Assembly: GCF_000613185.1 (NCBI RefSeq)
Contig: NZ_CCBB010000001.1
Coordinates: 1,302,001 to 1,366,000 of the forward strand
DNA: 64,000 bases
Reading direction: 5' to 3'
DNA from: Mycolicibacterium cosmeticum
GTDB taxonomy: Bacteria; Actinomycetota; Actinomycetes; Mycobacteriales; Mycobacteriaceae
Positions 1 through 12,632 of the stretch are shown here, in pieces. Each line of letters starts with the position of its first letter. Positions within the stretch are counted from its first letter, which is position 1. The notes under the pieces are model-generated. The model had not been told where the DNA came from. It saw only the letters and a program-made list of their open reading frames with translations, and searched no databases. The translations under genes and the position numbers were made by a program.

Positions 1-1
1 C

Positions 2-454
2 GGCGCCTACGTGCAGGCCAACGGCGGCGGCCCCGTCGTCCCGCGAGATGCCAACGGCCACATCGCCGATGAGTCACTGCTGTCCGGCGACGTGGCCCGC
101 GGTGGCGACCTGTTCCGGCTGAACTGCGCGTCCTGCCACAACTTCACCGGCAAGGGCGGCGCGCTGTCCTCCGGTAAGTACGCGCCCGATCTCGGTGAGG
201 CGTCCAAGGTGCCCGCGCAGGTGTACACCGCCATGCTCACCGGCCCGCAGAACATGCCGAAGTTCTCCGACCGTCAGCTCTCCCCGCAGGAGAAGGTCGA
301 CATCGTCAGCTACGTGCGGGAAGCGGCGGCCACCCCCAGCCCCGGCGGCTACGGCCTGGGCGGGTTCGGCCCGGCGCCTGAGGGTATGGCTGCCTGGATC
401 ATCGGGATGGTGGCCGCGATCGGTATCGCGATGTGGATCGGAGCACGTGCATGA
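2..454 (+). CDS. qcrC: Cytochrome bc1 complex diheme cytochrome c subunit QcrC (3' part)
   Basis: The 5' end lies outside the window; about 150 C-terminal residues are visible. They contain one c-type heme motif, CASCH, encoded at 125-139. In the family this is the second of two heme domains. A C-terminal hydrophobic segment ([18 protein letters not shown]) would anchor the protein in the membrane. In actinobacteria, which lack soluble cytochrome c, this diheme subunit passes electrons directly from the bc1 complex to the aa3 oxidase. The stop overlaps the qcrA start by four bases (ATGA at 451-454), indicating translational coupling. Confidence 0.95.
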   Translation, partial: GAYVQANGGGPVVPRDANGHIADESLLSGDVARGGDLFRLNCASCHNFTGKGGALSSGKYAPDLGEASKVPAQVYTAMLTGPQNMPKFSDRQLSPQEKVDIVSYVREAAATPSPGGYGLGGFGPAPEGMAAWIIGMVAAIGIAMWIGARA

Positions 455-1650
455 GCGGTGACATCAAGGGCACCGATACCCCCGGGCAGACCGGCGTCCC
501 CGGCCAGCCCACCGACGCCGAACTGGCGACCATGTCGCGCGAGGAACTGCTCGAACTCGGCGGCAAGCTCGACGGTGTCGAGATCGTCTACAAGGAGCCG
601 CGCTGGCCCATCGAGGGCACCAAGGCCGAGAAGCGGGCCTCGCGCACCGTCTCGTACTGGCTGCTGCTCGGCGGGTTCGCCGGTCTGGCGCTGCTGCTGA
701 TCTTCCTGTTCTGGCCCTGGGAGTACAAGCCCTACGGGGCCGAGGGTGAGTGGATCTACTCGCTGGCCACCCCGCTGTACGGTCTGACGTTCGGCCTGTC
801 GATCCTGGCCATCGGCGTCGGCGCGGTGCTGTACCAGAAGAAGTTCATCCCCGAGGAGATCTCCATCCAGGACCGCCACGACGGCCGGTCCCCGGAGTTG
901 CACCGCAAGACCATCGCGGCCCAGCTGGGTGACGCGCTGGACTCCTCGACGATCAAGCGGCGCAAGCTGATCGGGCTGTCGCTGGGTATCGGCCTCGGCG
1001 CCTTCGGGCTCGGCACGCTGGTCGCCTTCCTCGGTGGTCTGATCAAGAACCCGTGGAAGCCGGTGGTGCAGACCGCCGAAGGCAAGAAGGCCGTGCTGTG
1101 GACCTCGGGCTGGACGCCCCGGTTCCAGGGCGAGACCATCTACCTGGCCCGCGCGACCGGCCTGCCGGGCGAGTCGCCGTTCGTCAAGATGCGCCCGGAG
1201 GACATCGACGCCGGCGGTATGGAGACGGTGTTCCCGTGGCGCGAGTCCGACGGCGACGGCACCACGGTGGAATCGCACGAGAAGCTCGGCGAGATCGCCC
1301 TGGGCGTGCGCAACCCGGTGATGCTCATCCGCATCAAGCCCAACGACATGCACCGGGTGGTCAAGCGTCAGGGCCAGGAGAGCTTCAACTTCGGTGAGCT
1401 GTTCGCGTTCACCAAGGTGTGCTCGCACCTGGGTTGCCCCTCGTCGCTGTACGAGCAGCAGACCTACCGCATCCTGTGCCCGTGCCACCAGTCGCAGTTC
1501 GACGCGCTGCACTTCGCGCGCCCGATCTTCGGCCCGGCCGCACGTGCGCTGGCGCAGCTGCCGATCACCATCGACAAAGACGGCTACCTGGTCGCCAACG
1601 GCGACTTCATCGAACCTGTCGGACCGGCATTCTGGGAGCGCAAATCATGA
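451..1650 (+). CDS. qcrA: Cytochrome bc1 complex Rieske iron-sulfur subunit QcrA
   Basis: This 399-residue Rieske subunit transfers electrons from menaquinol to the cytochrome c subunit. The [2Fe-2S] binding motifs are visible: C324-S-H326-L-G-C329 and C343-P-C345-H346, with C329 and C345 placed to form the usual disulfide. Three hydrophobic segments precede the Rieske domain, as in actinobacterial QcrA and unlike the single anchor of mitochondrial homologues. An in-frame ATG exists 18 bases upstream, but the ATG at 451 overlaps the qcrC stop and gives the family N-terminus. The gene ends with another ATGA overlap with qcrB. Confidence 0.96.
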   Translation: MSGDIKGTDTPGQTGVPGQPTDAELATMSREELLELGGKLDGVEIVYKEPRWPIEGTKAEKRASRTVSYWLLLGGFAGLALLLIFLFWPWEYKPYGAEGEWIYSLATPLYGLTFGLSILAIGVGAVLYQKKFIPEEISIQDRHDGRSPELHRKTIAAQLGDALDSSTIKRRKLIGLSLGIGLGAFGLGTLVAFLGGLIKNPWKPVVQTAEGKKAVLWTSGWTPRFQGETIYLARATGLPGESPFVKMRPEDIDAGGMETVFPWRESDGDGTTVESHEKLGEIALGVRNPVMLIRIKPNDMHRVVKRQGQESFNFGELFAFTKVCSHLGCPSSLYEQQTYRILCPCHQSQFDALHFARPIFGPAARALAQLPITIDKDGYLVANGDFIEPVGPAFWERKS

Positions 1651-3275
1651 GCCCTGACCTTGCCAAGCTCGCCGCCCACCAAGGCGACGCGATTGACTCT
1701 CGGTTCCACCCGTCGGCGGCGGCCCGCCGCCAGCTGAACAAGGTGTTCCCCACCCACTGGTCGTTCCTGCTGGGTGAGATCGCGCTGTACAGCTTCATCG
1801 TGCTGCTGATCACCGGCGTGTACCTGACGCTGTTCTTCGACCCGTCGATGGCCGAGGTTACCTACAACGGCGTGTACCAGCCGCTGCGCGGTGTGCAGAT
1901 GTCGCGGGCCTACGAATCGGCGCTGGAGATCAGCTTCGAGGTGCGCGGCGGCCTGTTCGTCCGCCAGATCCACCACTGGGCGGCGCTGCTGTTCGCGGCG
2001 TCGATCATGGTGCACCTGGCGCGCATCTTCTTCACCGGTGCGTTCCGCCGCCCGCGCGAAGCCAACTGGGTCATCGGCTCGCTGCTGCTGATCCTGGCGA
2101 TGTTCGAGGGCTACTTCGGCTACTCGCTGCCCGACGACCTGCTGTCCGGCATCGGCCTGCGCGCCGCGCTGAGCTCGATCACCCTGGGCATCCCCGTCAT
2201 CGGCACCTGGATGCACTGGGCCCTGTTCGGCGGCGACTTCCCGGGACACATCATCATCCCGCGCATGTACGCGCTGCACATCCTGTTGATCCCGGCGATC
2301 ATCCTGGCGCTGATCGCGGCGCACATGATGATCCTGTGGTTCCAGAAGCACACCCAGTTCCCCGGCCCCGGCCGCACCGAGAACAACGTCGTGGGCGTGC
2401 GCGTCATGCCGGTGTTCGCGGTGAAGTCCGGCGCGTTCTTCGCCATCATCACCGGCATCCTGGGCCTGATGGGTGGTCTGCTGCAGATCAACCCGATCTG
2501 GCAGCTGGGTCCCTACAAGCCCTCACAGGTGTCCGCCGGTAGCCAGCCCGACTTCTACATGATGTGGACCGAAGGCCTGGCGCGCATCTGGCCGCCATGG
2601 GAGTTCTACCCGTTCGGCCACACCATCCCCGCCGCATTCGGCGTCGCGGTGATCATGGGTCTGGTCTTCGGGTTGCTCATCGCGTGGCCGTTCCTGGAGA
2701 AGAAGTTCACCGGGGACGACGCCCACCACAACCTGCTGCAGCGTCCGCGTGACGCACCGGTCCGCACGGCCATCGGAGCGATGGCGGTCTCGTTCTACAT
2801 GCTGCTCACGCTGGCGGCCATGAACGACATCATCGCGCTGAAGTTCCACATCTCGCTGAACGCGACGACGTGGATCGGCCGCATCGGCATGGTGGTGCTG
2901 CCCGCGATCGTCTACTACATCGCGTACCGCTGGGCGATCAGCCTGCAGCGCAGCGACCGGGCGGTGCTGGAGCACGGTATCGAGACGGGCATCATCAAGC
3001 GGCTGCCGCAGGGTGCCTACATCGAGCTGCACCAGCCGCTCGGCCCGGTGGACGAGCACGGCCACCCGATTCCGCTGGAATACCAGGGCGCGGCCCTGCC
3101 CAAGCGGATGAACAAGCTGGGCTCCGGCGGTGCACCCGGTACCGGTAGCTTCCTGAAGCCCGATCCGATCGAGCAGCACGAGGCGCTGACCGAGGCGGCC
3201 CACGCCGCCGAGCACAGGGCCCTGACGGCCCTGCGGGAGCGTCAGGACACCAACGGTTCCAACGGGCACCACTAG
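1647..3275 (+). CDS. qcrB: Cytochrome bc1 complex cytochrome b subunit QcrB
   Basis: This 542-residue polytopic membrane protein carries the two b-hemes and the quinol oxidation site. In mycobacteria it is the target of imidazopyridine-type inhibitors such as Q203. The early [10 protein letters not shown] segment matches a heme-ligand helix, and many hydrophobic helices follow. The C-terminal tail is longer than in classical cytochrome b. The open frame extends upstream inside qcrA, but the ATG at 1647, overlapping the qcrA stop, gives the correct start. It is the last gene of the qcr operon and is followed by a strong terminator. Confidence 0.96.
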   Translation: MSPDLAKLAAHQGDAIDSRFHPSAAARRQLNKVFPTHWSFLLGEIALYSFIVLLITGVYLTLFFDPSMAEVTYNGVYQPLRGVQMSRAYESALEISFEVRGGLFVRQIHHWAALLFAASIMVHLARIFFTGAFRRPREANWVIGSLLLILAMFEGYFGYSLPDDLLSGIGLRAALSSITLGIPVIGTWMHWALFGGDFPGHIIIPRMYALHILLIPAIILALIAAHMMILWFQKHTQFPGPGRTENNVVGVRVMPVFAVKSGAFFAIITGILGLMGGLLQINPIWQLGPYKPSQVSAGSQPDFYMMWTEGLARIWPPWEFYPFGHTIPAAFGVAVIMGLVFGLLIAWPFLEKKFTGDDAHHNLLQRPRDAPVRTAIGAMAVSFYMLLTLAAMNDIIALKFHISLNATTWIGRIGMVVLPAIVYYIAYRWAISLQRSDRAVLEHGIETGIIKRLPQGAYIELHQPLGPVDEHGHPIPLEYQGAALPKRMNKLGSGGAPGTGSFLKPDPIEQHEALTEAAHAAEHRALTALRERQDTNGSNGHH

Positions 3276-3285
3276 TTCGAATCGG

Positions 3286-3321
3286 AAGGGCCCGCACAGC
3301 GAAAGCTGTGCGGGCCCTTTC
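3286..3321 (+). terminator. Rho-independent terminator of the qcr operon
   Basis: A perfect 15-bp stem (3286-3300 with 3305-3319) closes on a GAAA tetraloop, and T residues follow. It starts 11 bases after the qcrB stop codon, so it should end qcrCAB transcription. Confidence 0.9.
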
Positions 3322-3369
3322 GTTTTGGCCGGTCCCCTCCCCTCCCCCGCGCGCCCCGGCACCGAGGTT

Positions 3370-3431
3370 CAGACGAGTGTGGGCCCTGTGCCCGCCAAGA
3401 CTCGAAAAGGCGTGCACAGGGCCCACGCTCG
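3370..3431. repeat. Imperfect palindromic repeat, copy 1
   Basis: The arms at 3375-3391 and 3412-3430 pair around the core GTGGGCCCTGTGC with an internal spacer of about 20 bases. A second, diverged copy lies about 98 bases downstream in the same orientation. The spacers share a CGA-rich pattern ending in GAAA(A)GGC or GAAAGC. There is no T-tract, so this is not a typical terminator. It resembles a REP-like interspersed element. Confidence 0.6.
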
Positions 3432-3469
3432 GGTGCGGGCGTGGCCACTTGCCCGGCTCCGCCGGACCA

Positions 3470-3530
3470 GACGAATGTGGGTGCTATGCACGTCGAGACA
3501 CGAGAAAGCGTGCACAGGGCCCACACTCAC
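3470..3530. repeat. Imperfect palindromic repeat, copy 2
   Basis: This is a diverged direct copy of the element at 3370-3431. The right arm at 3510-3528 is nearly identical to that of copy 1. The left arm at 3473-3491 carries about three mismatches to perfect pairing. The rest of the stretch between qcrB and the convergent DUF2561 gene (3276-3579) holds only the terminator and these two copies. Confidence 0.6.
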
Positions 3531-3579
3531 CAAGCGACCGTAGGCCGTAGCGCGAGCGGTGACCAGAAGGGGCGCGCTG

Positions 3580-4206
3580 CTAGACGCTCGCAGGCCCGGT
3601 GACGGCGTGCAGCTCACGCAGGTAGAACCACGGGATCGCGGCCATCCCGACCGTGATCAGGCCCGCGACGATGTACGCCGCCCACGCTGCGGTGTCGCTG
3701 CCGGTGGCCATCAGATAGGTGCCGATACCGACGGCCAGCACCCCGGCACCCACCGCACAGCCGATGCCGGTGGTGCATCGCACGTACACGTCGTCGACGA
3801 TCGCGGGCAGCGCCGGACGCCGTCCCTCGGTGGTGGCCGACACCGTGCCGGCACGACGCCGGCCAGCCGGCCGGGCGGCGATGGCGGCGATGTCGTCGGC
3901 GGCCGAGCCGCTGCTGCCGGCCACCCCGCGCAGGGGCCGTTGGTTGCTGTCCCGGCGGGCCCGGATGAGCAACGGGATGGCGGCGGCGATGACGGCGGCC
4001 GACACCCCGATCACGGTGTAGAGCACCCACGGCGTGTCAGAGCCGGACAGCTCGGCGCGCACCGAACCGCGCCCGTTGCTCAAGTCGACCAGCGCGACGG
4101 TGGCCGCCACCCCGGCGCCGAGCGCGAGCAGCCAGACCCCGGCGCAGACGCCCAGCAGGACGCGGTCCAGGTTCTCCGGGCCGGACAATCGTCTCTCGTC
4201 GCGCAT
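3580..4206 (-). CDS. DUF2561-type four-helix membrane protein (Rv2197c-like)
   Basis: This 208-residue protein has two hydrophobic segments near the N-terminus (around residues 16-40 and 60-80). A charged middle loop of about 60 residues follows, then two more helices at about 148-195. Its place next to mmpS3 and opposite qcrB matches Rv2197c of M. tuberculosis, a conserved membrane protein of unknown function. The ATG overlaps the mmpS3 stop codon by one base, so both genes are probably translated from one message. No catalytic motif was recognised. Confidence 0.85.
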   Translation of the reverse strand: MRDERRLSGPENLDRVLLGVCAGVWLLALGAGVAATVALVDLSNGRGSVRAELSGSDTPWVLYTVIGVSAAVIAAAIPLLIRARRDSNQRPLRGVAGSSGSAADDIAAIAARPAGRRRAGTVSATTEGRRPALPAIVDDVYVRCTTGIGCAVGAGVLAVGIGTYLMATGSDTAAWAAYIVAGLITVGMAAIPWFYLRELHAVTGPASV

Positions 4207-5033
4207 CAGCAGCTCGTCTGGGCGGCGTTGCCGGTGTTGGAGGACAACACCGTGCCGTCACTGGTCGTGATGGAACAGTTCAGCCGGCTCACCAGGAACA
4301 GGCTGGAGGCTTGCACCGACCCGACCTCGGACTGCGAGATCGGCGTGACGGTCAGCGACCACGGGATGTACACGTTGCGCTGGGTGCGGCTGCGGCCGGA
4401 CGCGTCGATATAGGTGACGGTGATGATGTCACCGGGCGCCTTGGTGCCGGTCACCGAGTAGGTCACCTGACGCGGACCGGCGGGCGCGGTGCTCGTCGGG
4501 GGCGGCGGTGGTGCCGTCGTGGTGGCGGGTGGCGGCGCCTCGGTGGTCGCCGGCGGTGGTGGCGGCGGAGGCTCCTGCGTCACCGTGACCGTCTCCGGCG
4601 GCGGTGGTGGCGGCGCCTCGGTGGTCGGGGGCGGCGGCTCAGGGCTCGGTGGCGGGGGCGGCGGTGTGGTGGTGGTGATCTCGTCCTGCACCGGTGGCGC
4701 CGACGTGGTGGTGCTCGTCGCCGGGGTGGCCAGATTGGTGTTGTCGGTGCGGGTCACCAGAACCGCGACGGAGGCGACCAGCGCGACGGCCGCGATGATG
4801 GCGACGACGCCGACCACCCAGGGCCAGCGCGGCGGGGCGTCGGCGGTGTCGTCGACCGCGGGATCGTAGCTGTCGTAGTCGTAGAGCGCCGGATCCGGCG
4901 GAACATACGGTGCGCTGACGAACTGTTCGGACTCCGGTGCGGAATATGCCCGCGAATGGATCTCCGTCTCACCGGTGCTCGGTGCCGGCTCGTCGCCCGC
5001 ACCGGGTTTGTCCGGTCCTGAAGGCCCGCTCAT
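4206..5033 (-). CDS. mmpS3: MmpS3-type membrane protein with proline-rich linker
   Basis: The 275-residue protein has an acidic cytoplasmic N-terminus and one transmembrane helix (about residues 70-93). About 100 residues rich in proline and threonine follow, then a C-terminal MmpS-like domain (about 190-275) with two cysteines, one at the very end. The position beside ctaF/ctaC matches Rv2198c. Unlike MmpS4/S5 it has no mmpL partner here. A TTG at 5039 is an alternative start with a GAGGG motif four bases upstream. The ATG at 5033 is preferred and places the same motif about ten bases away. Confidence 0.88.
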   Translation of the reverse strand: MSGPSGPDKPGAGDEPAPSTGETEIHSRAYSAPESEQFVSAPYVPPDPALYDYDSYDPAVDDTADAPPRWPWVVGVVAIIAAVALVASVAVLVTRTDNTNLATPATSTTTSAPPVQDEITTTTPPPPPPSPEPPPPTTEAPPPPPPETVTVTQEPPPPPPPATTEAPPPATTTAPPPPPTSTAPAGPRQVTYSVTGTKAPGDIITVTYIDASGRSRTQRNVYIPWSLTVTPISQSEVGSVQASSLFLVSRLNCSITTSDGTVLSSNTGNAAQTSC

Positions 5034-5159
5034 CTCCAACTAACCCTCGGCCTATCCGTCTCGAATGCTGCCTCGGCAACACTACCCAACCAGGTGCGCG
5101 AGTGGATCAGGCGACGCGGCACGTCAGAGAACTGACGCATGGTTGTGACCTGGGCGGGA

Positions 5160-5579
5160 TCAGTGCTTCTCGGGGCCGATGTAGTACTCGAACACCAGGC
5201 CGCCGGCGGTGAACAGCACGAAGCAGATACCGGCGACGATCAGCCACGGCAACCACAGCGCGGCACCGACGGCCGCCGTCGAGAAGGACAGCGCGATCAG
5301 CACGGGCCACCAGCTGTGCGGGCTGAAGAAGCCCAGTTCGCCGGCGCCGTCACTGATCTCGGCGTCCTCGTAGTCCTCGGGCCGGGTGTCCAGGCGCCGG
5401 GCGACGAACCGGAAGAAGGTACCGGTGATCAGGGTCAGCCCGGTGGTCAGCACCAGCGCCACCGTGCCCGCCCACTCGATGCCGCCGGTGGCGAACAACG
5501 CGGTGAGCACGCCGTACACCACCGCGGCCAGGGCGAAGAAGGCCGTCAGGAACTCGAACAACCGCGCTTCGATATGCAT
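5160..5579 (-). CDS. ctaF: Cytochrome c oxidase subunit IV CtaF
   Basis: This 139-residue protein has about four hydrophobic helices and matches the actinobacterial subunit IV (Rv2199c) of the aa3 cytochrome c oxidase. It starts with [20 protein letters not shown], a typical family opening. It lies 9 bases downstream of ctaC on the same strand, so the two oxidase subunits are very likely cotranscribed. The subunit packs against the core CtaD/CtaC/CtaE subunits, which are not in this window. Confidence 0.93.
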   Translation of the reverse strand: MHIEARLFEFLTAFFALAAVVYGVLTALFATGGIEWAGTVALVLTTGLTLITGTFFRFVARRLDTRPEDYEDAEISDGAGELGFFSPHSWWPVLIALSFSTAAVGAALWLPWLIVAGICFVLFTAGGLVFEYYIGPEKH

Positions 5580-5588
5580 GAGTGGTCC

Positions 5589-6626
5589 TTACTTGCTCGC
5601 CTGGACGGGCGGCACGCCGACCTGCTCGCCGCGCCGGGTGTCGAACGGATGAGTGGTGACCGCCACCGGATCCTGGTTGATCGCCTGCAGCGCTTCGGCA
5701 TTGGTCTTGCCGGCGATGCGCTGCTGGAGGTAAGCCTTGAAGTCGTTGGGCTCCACGACGCGCACCTCGAAGTTCATCATCGAGTGGTACGTGCCGCACA
5801 TCTCGGTGCACCGGCCGACGAACGCGCCGGTCTCCTGGATCTCACTGACCTGGAAGACGTTGTCGGAATTGTTGGCCTTCGGGTCCGGCATCACGTCGCG
5901 CTTGAACAGGAACTCCGGCACCCAGAACCCGTGGATCACGTCGGCCGAGGCGATCTGGAATTCGATGCGCTTGCCCTTGGGCAGCACCAGGACCGGGATC
6001 TCGGTGGACGTGCCGAGGGTCTCCACCTTGTCGAAGTTCAGGTAGGTCCGGTCCTCGGGGTTGAGACCGCGGATGGCGCCGACGCGCTCCTCACCGTGCT
6101 CGTCCACGCCCTCGGGCTTGGACGTCATGGCGGCCTTCTTCTCGGGGTCCGCGCCGTCGTAGCTGAACGTGCCGTCGCCGAAGGCGATCTTCTGGTAACC
6201 GAACTTCCAGTTCCACTGGAAGGCGGTGACGTCGATGACGACCTCGGGGTTGGGGTCCTTGTGCAGCATGCGCTCCTGGACCACGACGGTGAAGTAGAAC
6301 AGCACCGAGATGATCAGGAACGGCACCACGGTCAGCACGAGTTCCAGCGGCATGTTGTAGCCGAACTGACGCGGCAGCTCGGTGTCGGTGGCCTTCTTCC
6401 GGTGGAAGGCGCTGGCCCAGAAGATGAGGGCCCACACGATGGCGCCGACGACGAACGAGGCGATCACCGACCACACCCACAGATCGCGGTTGAGCTTGCC
6501 CTCTGGCGTGATTCCGGTGGGCCAGCCGAGGCCGAACACCTCCTGCCAACTGCACCCACTGAGCAGGACCGTCAGCCCGCCCAAGACCAGTGACAACGCC
6601 ACCAACTTGTACCCGCGAGCGGTCAC
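5589..6626 (-). CDS. ctaC: Cytochrome c oxidase subunit II CtaC (lipoprotein)
   Basis: This 345-residue subunit carries the CuA electron-entry site of the aa3 oxidase. The N-terminus is a lipoprotein signal ending in a LLSGC lipobox. Two transmembrane helices follow ([20 protein letters not shown] and [20 protein letters not shown]), then the periplasmic cupredoxin domain with the CuA motif [14 protein letters not shown]. The open frame runs far upstream, but the GTG at 6626 is chosen because a perfect AGGAGG lies eight bases before it and the lipoprotein signal begins there. It heads the ctaC-ctaF unit and is divergent from asnB. Confidence 0.96.
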   Translation of the reverse strand: MTARGYKLVALSLVLGGLTVLLSGCSWQEVFGLGWPTGITPEGKLNRDLWVWSVIASFVVGAIVWALIFWASAFHRKKATDTELPRQFGYNMPLELVLTVVPFLIISVLFYFTVVVQERMLHKDPNPEVVIDVTAFQWNWKFGYQKIAFGDGTFSYDGADPEKKAAMTSKPEGVDEHGEERVGAIRGLNPEDRTYLNFDKVETLGTSTEIPVLVLPKGKRIEFQIASADVIHGFWVPEFLFKRDVMPDPKANNSDNVFQVSEIQETGAFVGRCTEMCGTYHSMMNFEVRVVEPNDFKAYLQQRIAGKTNAEALQAINQDPVAVTTHPFDTRRGEQVGVPPVQASK

Positions 6627-6684
6627 GTTGGCGCCTCCTATAGAAGTCGGTGGACCGCCGTGCGGTCGGTCGGCTCTGTATGTA

Positions 6685-6697
6685 CTACGCAGCGTAG
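6685..6697. promoter_or_regulatory. 13-bp perfect palindrome in the ctaC-asnB intergenic region
   Basis: CTACGC-A-GCGTAG lies between the divergent starts of ctaC (6626) and asnB (6771). Its position and symmetry suggest an operator or an overlapping pair of promoter elements. No known regulator motif was recognised. Confidence 0.35.
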
Positions 6698-6770
6698 ACC
6701 ACCGGTGTGCGAACCCGCGAAGCGACCTGCCAACTCGGGCTTGACCCAGGTTGTTCGGCATACTGGCCCG

Positions 6771-9757
<2,987 letters not shown>

Positions 9758-9813
9758 CTAGCCTGCCTGAAAGTCCACCGGCCAGTCCAAGCCTAGACAC
9801 CGAAACGTAGCCG

Positions 9814-10407
9814 ATGTCCTATCCGCCTCCGGGCCCACCGCAACAATTTCCCCCGCACCAGGTCTCTGCCGCGTACCCGGGGATGCTTCCGCCACCGGTG
9901 CAGTATCCCAAGCGCAGGCGCTGGCCGCTGGTCGCGGCGATCGCAGCCGTCGTCTTGGTGATCGCCGCGGTGGCGGGGATCGTGCTGGTCGCCGACCGCG
10001 ACGAGGTCCGGCAGTCGATCACCGCGGCGACCGCGAAGCCGGCCATCCAGCAGTTTCTCGATGCGCTGGCCGACGGCGACGAACAGACCATCGCCCGGCA
10101 CACCCTGTGCGGGCTCTACGACGCGGTGAAAAACCGTGATGCCGACCTGGCGCTGGCCGATATGAGCGGCGACGCGTTCCGCAAGCAGTACAAGCGCGTC
10201 GAGGTGACGTCGATCGACAAGATCGTCTACCTGTCACCCAACCAGGCGCAGGTGCTGTTCAGCATGAAGGGGACACCCGCCACGTCCGGGCGGATGCCCT
10301 CTTCCTCGTCCGGGGATGGCGAGCGCCAGGCCGTGGCTCAGGTGCTCGCGCAGGACAACCAGGTGCTGGTCTGCAGCTACGTGCAGCGCACCGATCAGAT
10401 CAGTTGA
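9814..10407 (+). CDS. Membrane-anchored protein of unknown function (Rv2203-like)
   Basis: This 197-residue protein has a proline/glutamine-rich cytoplasmic N-terminus (YPPPGPPQQFPPHQ), a basic KRRR stop and one transmembrane helix at about 37-58. The extracellular domain of about 135 residues looks like a DUF4878/NTF2-like lumazine-fold module (FLDALADGDEQTIARHTLCG...). Its position between adoK and the Fe-S carrier gene matches Rv2203. The stop overlaps the convergent Fe-S carrier stop by eight bases. Function is unknown. Confidence 0.85.
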   Translation: MSYPPPGPPQQFPPHQVSAAYPGMLPPPVQYPKRRRWPLVAAIAAVVLVIAAVAGIVLVADRDEVRQSITAATAKPAIQQFLDALADGDEQTIARHTLCGLYDAVKNRDADLALADMSGDAFRKQYKRVEVTSIDKIVYLSPNQAQVLFSMKGTPATSGRMPSSSSGDGERQAVAQVLAQDNQVLVCSYVQRTDQIS

Positions 10408-10756
10408 ACGAGTCGCCGCAGGCGCAGGAGCCGGTGGCGTTCGGGTTGTCGATGGTGAAACCCTGCTTCTCGATGGTGTCGACGAAGTCGATGGTGGCGC
10501 CCTGCACGTAGGGAGCGCTCATCCGGTCGACGGTCAGCGCCACGCCACCGAAATCGGCGGTCAGATCACCGTCGAGGGTGCGGTCGTCGAAGAACAGGTT
10601 GTAACGCAGGCCGGCGCAACCCCCCGGCTGGACGGCGATGCGCAACGCCAGGTCATCGCGACCCTCCTGGTCGAGCAGCGCCTTGGCCTTGGCGGCGGCC
10701 GATTCGGTCAGCACCACACCGTGGGTTTCGGTGGTGGTGTCGTCCTGAACAGTCAT
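10400..10756 (-). CDS. erpA: A-type iron-sulfur cluster carrier (ErpA/IscA family)
   Basis: This 118-residue HesB/IscA-family protein has the three conserved cysteines: one in GGCAGLRY and two in the C-terminal SCACGDSF. A-type carriers deliver Fe-S clusters to apoproteins; Rv2204c is the counterpart. The ATG at 10756 has AGGAG six bases upstream and gives the expected family length, whereas the frame extends 14 codons further without support. Possible clients in this window include QcrA and LipA, but this is inferred only from general function. Confidence 0.93.
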   Translation of the reverse strand: MTVQDDTTTETHGVVLTESAAAKAKALLDQEGRDDLALRIAVQPGGCAGLRYNLFFDDRTLDGDLTADFGGVALTVDRMSAPYVQGATIDFVDTIEKQGFTIDNPNATGSCACGDSFN

Positions 10757-10829
10757 TGCTTCTCCTGAGTACTGGGCACGCAATCGCGATGTAATCAACG
10801 GTACCTTGTCCGGGCGCTATTCCCGACTC

Positions 10830-11882
10830 TCACGGCCAACCCCGGGCGGTGCGCTCGGCCAATCCGGTCAGCTGGTTGGCGGCATCGTCGATGGCGCGTT
10901 GCACGGACCCGGCGTACTCGGTGATCGAATGGGCCGCGGTGATACCCGCCGCGGCCAGCGCGTGGGGCCCAAGCGTCACCTGACCCGCCAGCACCAGTAC
11001 CGGTGTGCCGCGGTGCCGGGCACCCGCGGCCAGGGCGCTGACCACCTTGCCGTGCAGCGACTGGTCGTCGAACCTGCCCTCGCCGGTGATGACGAGGTCG
11101 GCGGCGGCGATATCGTCGGCCAGGTGGGTGTGCTCGGCGATGACGGCGGCCCCGGACTCGCGGCGGCCGCCCAGCGCCAGCAGGGCCGCGCCGATGCCGC
11201 CGGCCGCGCCGGCTCCCGGTCGATCGGCGATCCCGGGGCCGAGTTCGGCCGCCCAGTCGGTGAGCCGGCGTTCCAGCACCTGCACCGTCTCCGGGTCGGC
11301 GCCCTTCTGCGGGCCGAACACCGCCGCCGCACCCATCGGCCCCAACAGCGGGTGCTCGACATCACTGGCGGCGATCAGGTCGACCCCGGCCAGCCGCTCG
11401 CGTGCGGACGCCAAGCTCGACCGATGGTCACCGCTCGCGAGCGCCTCGACGAGCCCCCGCCCGCCGTCGGTACAGCTGCTGCCGCCCAGCCCGACGGCGA
11501 TCCGCCGGGCCCCGGCGTCCAGCGCCGCGGCGATCAGCTCGCCGACTCCCCCGCTGTGCGCCGCCAGCGCCGTCTGCACGGTCGGTGGTCCGCCCAGCAG
11601 GGTCAGCCCACAGGCCTGCGCGCATTCCAGATAGGCGGTCTCGCCGTCGAGCACCCAGTGCGCCGTCACCGCCTCGTCCAGCGGCCCACTGACCCGGGTG
11701 GTCTGCAAGGCACCCAGCCTGCTGGCCAGCACCTCCACGAAGCCCGGACCGCCGTCGGACTGGGGCGCCAGGGTGACGGTGTCGCCGGCGCGCGCACGGC
11801 CCCAGCCCGTCGCGATGGCCTCGGCGGCCTGCACCGCGGTCAGGCTGTCACCGAAACAGTCCGGGGCCACCAGCACATGCAT
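10830..11882 (-). CDS. Glycerate kinase (GlxK/GckA class II family)
   Basis: This 350-residue protein matches the glycerate kinase family (Pfam Gly_kinase; Rv2205c). The N-terminal [25 protein letters not shown] and the later SDGGPGF are the conserved glycerate-kinase signatures (usually PDSFKG...A and SDGGEG). It phosphorylates D-glycerate to 2- or 3-phosphoglycerate. The frame continues upstream through antisense of the DUF3043 gene, so the ATG at 11882 is the best start. No clear Shine-Dalgarno motif was seen. Confidence 0.9.
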   Translation of the reverse strand: MHVLVAPDCFGDSLTAVQAAEAIATGWGRARAGDTVTLAPQSDGGPGFVEVLASRLGALQTTRVSGPLDEAVTAHWVLDGETAYLECAQACGLTLLGGPPTVQTALAAHSGGVGELIAAALDAGARRIAVGLGGSSCTDGGRGLVEALASGDHRSSLASARERLAGVDLIAASDVEHPLLGPMGAAAVFGPQKGADPETVQVLERRLTDWAAELGPGIADRPGAGAAGGIGAALLALGGRRESGAAVIAEHTHLADDIAAADLVITGEGRFDDQSLHGKVVSALAAGARHRGTPVLVLAGQVTLGPHALAAAGITAAHSITEYAGSVQRAIDDAANQLTGLAERTARGWP

Positions 11883-11940
11883 CCGGCCAGCGTAGGGCGT
11901 GCGATCCGGAGCCGCATTCCAAGGAATTCCGCAGCGGAAG

Positions 11941-11946
11941 TACCCT
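11941..11946 (+). promoter_or_regulatory. Leaderless -10 box of the DUF3043 gene
   Basis: TACCCT fits the mycobacterial TANNNT -10 motif and lies six bases before the GTG at 11953, so transcription would start on the start codon. Confidence 0.45.
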
Positions 11947-11952
11947 GTGGGC

Positions 11953-12627
11953 GTGAATCTGCTGGGCCGTAAGAAGGACAATCCGCAACCCGAGGACGCC
12001 GACGCCTCGGCGCCCGCATCGGCGACTGCCGCCGGTGACACCGGACTGACCGCCCCCAAGGGCCGGCCCACCCCCAAACGCAGCGAGGCCTCCCGCAAGC
12101 GCGGGCCCGTCGCGCCCGCTCCGCTGACCACCGCCGAGGCCCGCAAGCGGCGCAAGGAACTGGCCGCGTCCAAGCCCAAGCTCAGCAGGGAGGAACGCAA
12201 GGCCGAGAAGGTGGCCCGGCGGGCCGCCATGACCGAGCGCCGCGAGCGGATGATGGCCGGTGACGACGCCTACCTGCTGCCCCGCGACAAGGGCCCGGTG
12301 CGCCGGTACGCCCGCGACATCGTGGACTCCCGCCGCAACCTGCTCGGCCTGTTCATGCCGGTGGCGCTGGCCCTGGTGCTCATCACGCTGGCGGTGCCCG
12401 CGGTCGAGGTGCAGCGCTGGGTGTCCTACGGGATGCCGGTGCTGCTGGTGGTGATGGCCATCGACGGTGTGCTGGTGGGCCGCCGGGTGAACCGCATGGT
12501 CGACGCGAAGTTCCCGTCGAACACCGAGAGCGGTTTCAAGCTCGGCTTCTACGCCGCCAGCCGCGCCTCGCAGCTGCGCCGGATGCGCGCGCCGCGACCG
12601 ATGGTCAACCGCGGCGACGACGTCTGA
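11953..12627 (+). CDS. DUF3043 membrane protein (Rv2206-like)
   Basis: This 224-residue protein has a long, basic and alanine-rich N-terminal region with many K/R repeats (residues 1-110). Two hydrophobic helices follow (about 134-152 and 160-176), then a short basic tail. It matches the DUF3043 family and the place of Rv2206. The GTG at 11953 is supported by a leaderless promoter. cobU begins 5 bases after the stop, so this gene may lead the cobalamin operon. Function is unknown. Confidence 0.87.
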   Translation: MNLLGRKKDNPQPEDADASAPASATAAGDTGLTAPKGRPTPKRSEASRKRGPVAPAPLTTAEARKRRKELAASKPKLSREERKAEKVARRAAMTERRERMMAGDDAYLLPRDKGPVRRYARDIVDSRRNLLGLFMPVALALVLITLAVPAVEVQRWVSYGMPVLLVVMAIDGVLVGRRVNRMVDAKFPSNTESGFKLGFYAASRASQLRRMRAPRPMVNRGDDV

Positions 12628-12632
12628 CACGC

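Noticed and set aside
4490..4700. Low-complexity GGC/GGT-rich repeats
   Set aside because: They are the coding sequence of the proline/threonine-rich linker of MmpS3, not an independent repeat.
5122..5137. Short hairpin CGTCAG-N4-CTGACG downstream of ctaF
   Set aside because: The stem is only 6 bp and lacks a T-tract on the minus strand, so it cannot be called a terminator with confidence.
5139..6593. Open frame of 484 codons opposite ctaF and ctaC
   Set aside because: Shadow of the oxidase genes; composition is typical of antisense GC-rich frames and no motif was found.
10806..11972. Open frame of 388 codons opposite the glycerate kinase gene
   Set aside because: Shadow frame; the minus-strand glycerate kinase has conserved motifs and this frame has none.
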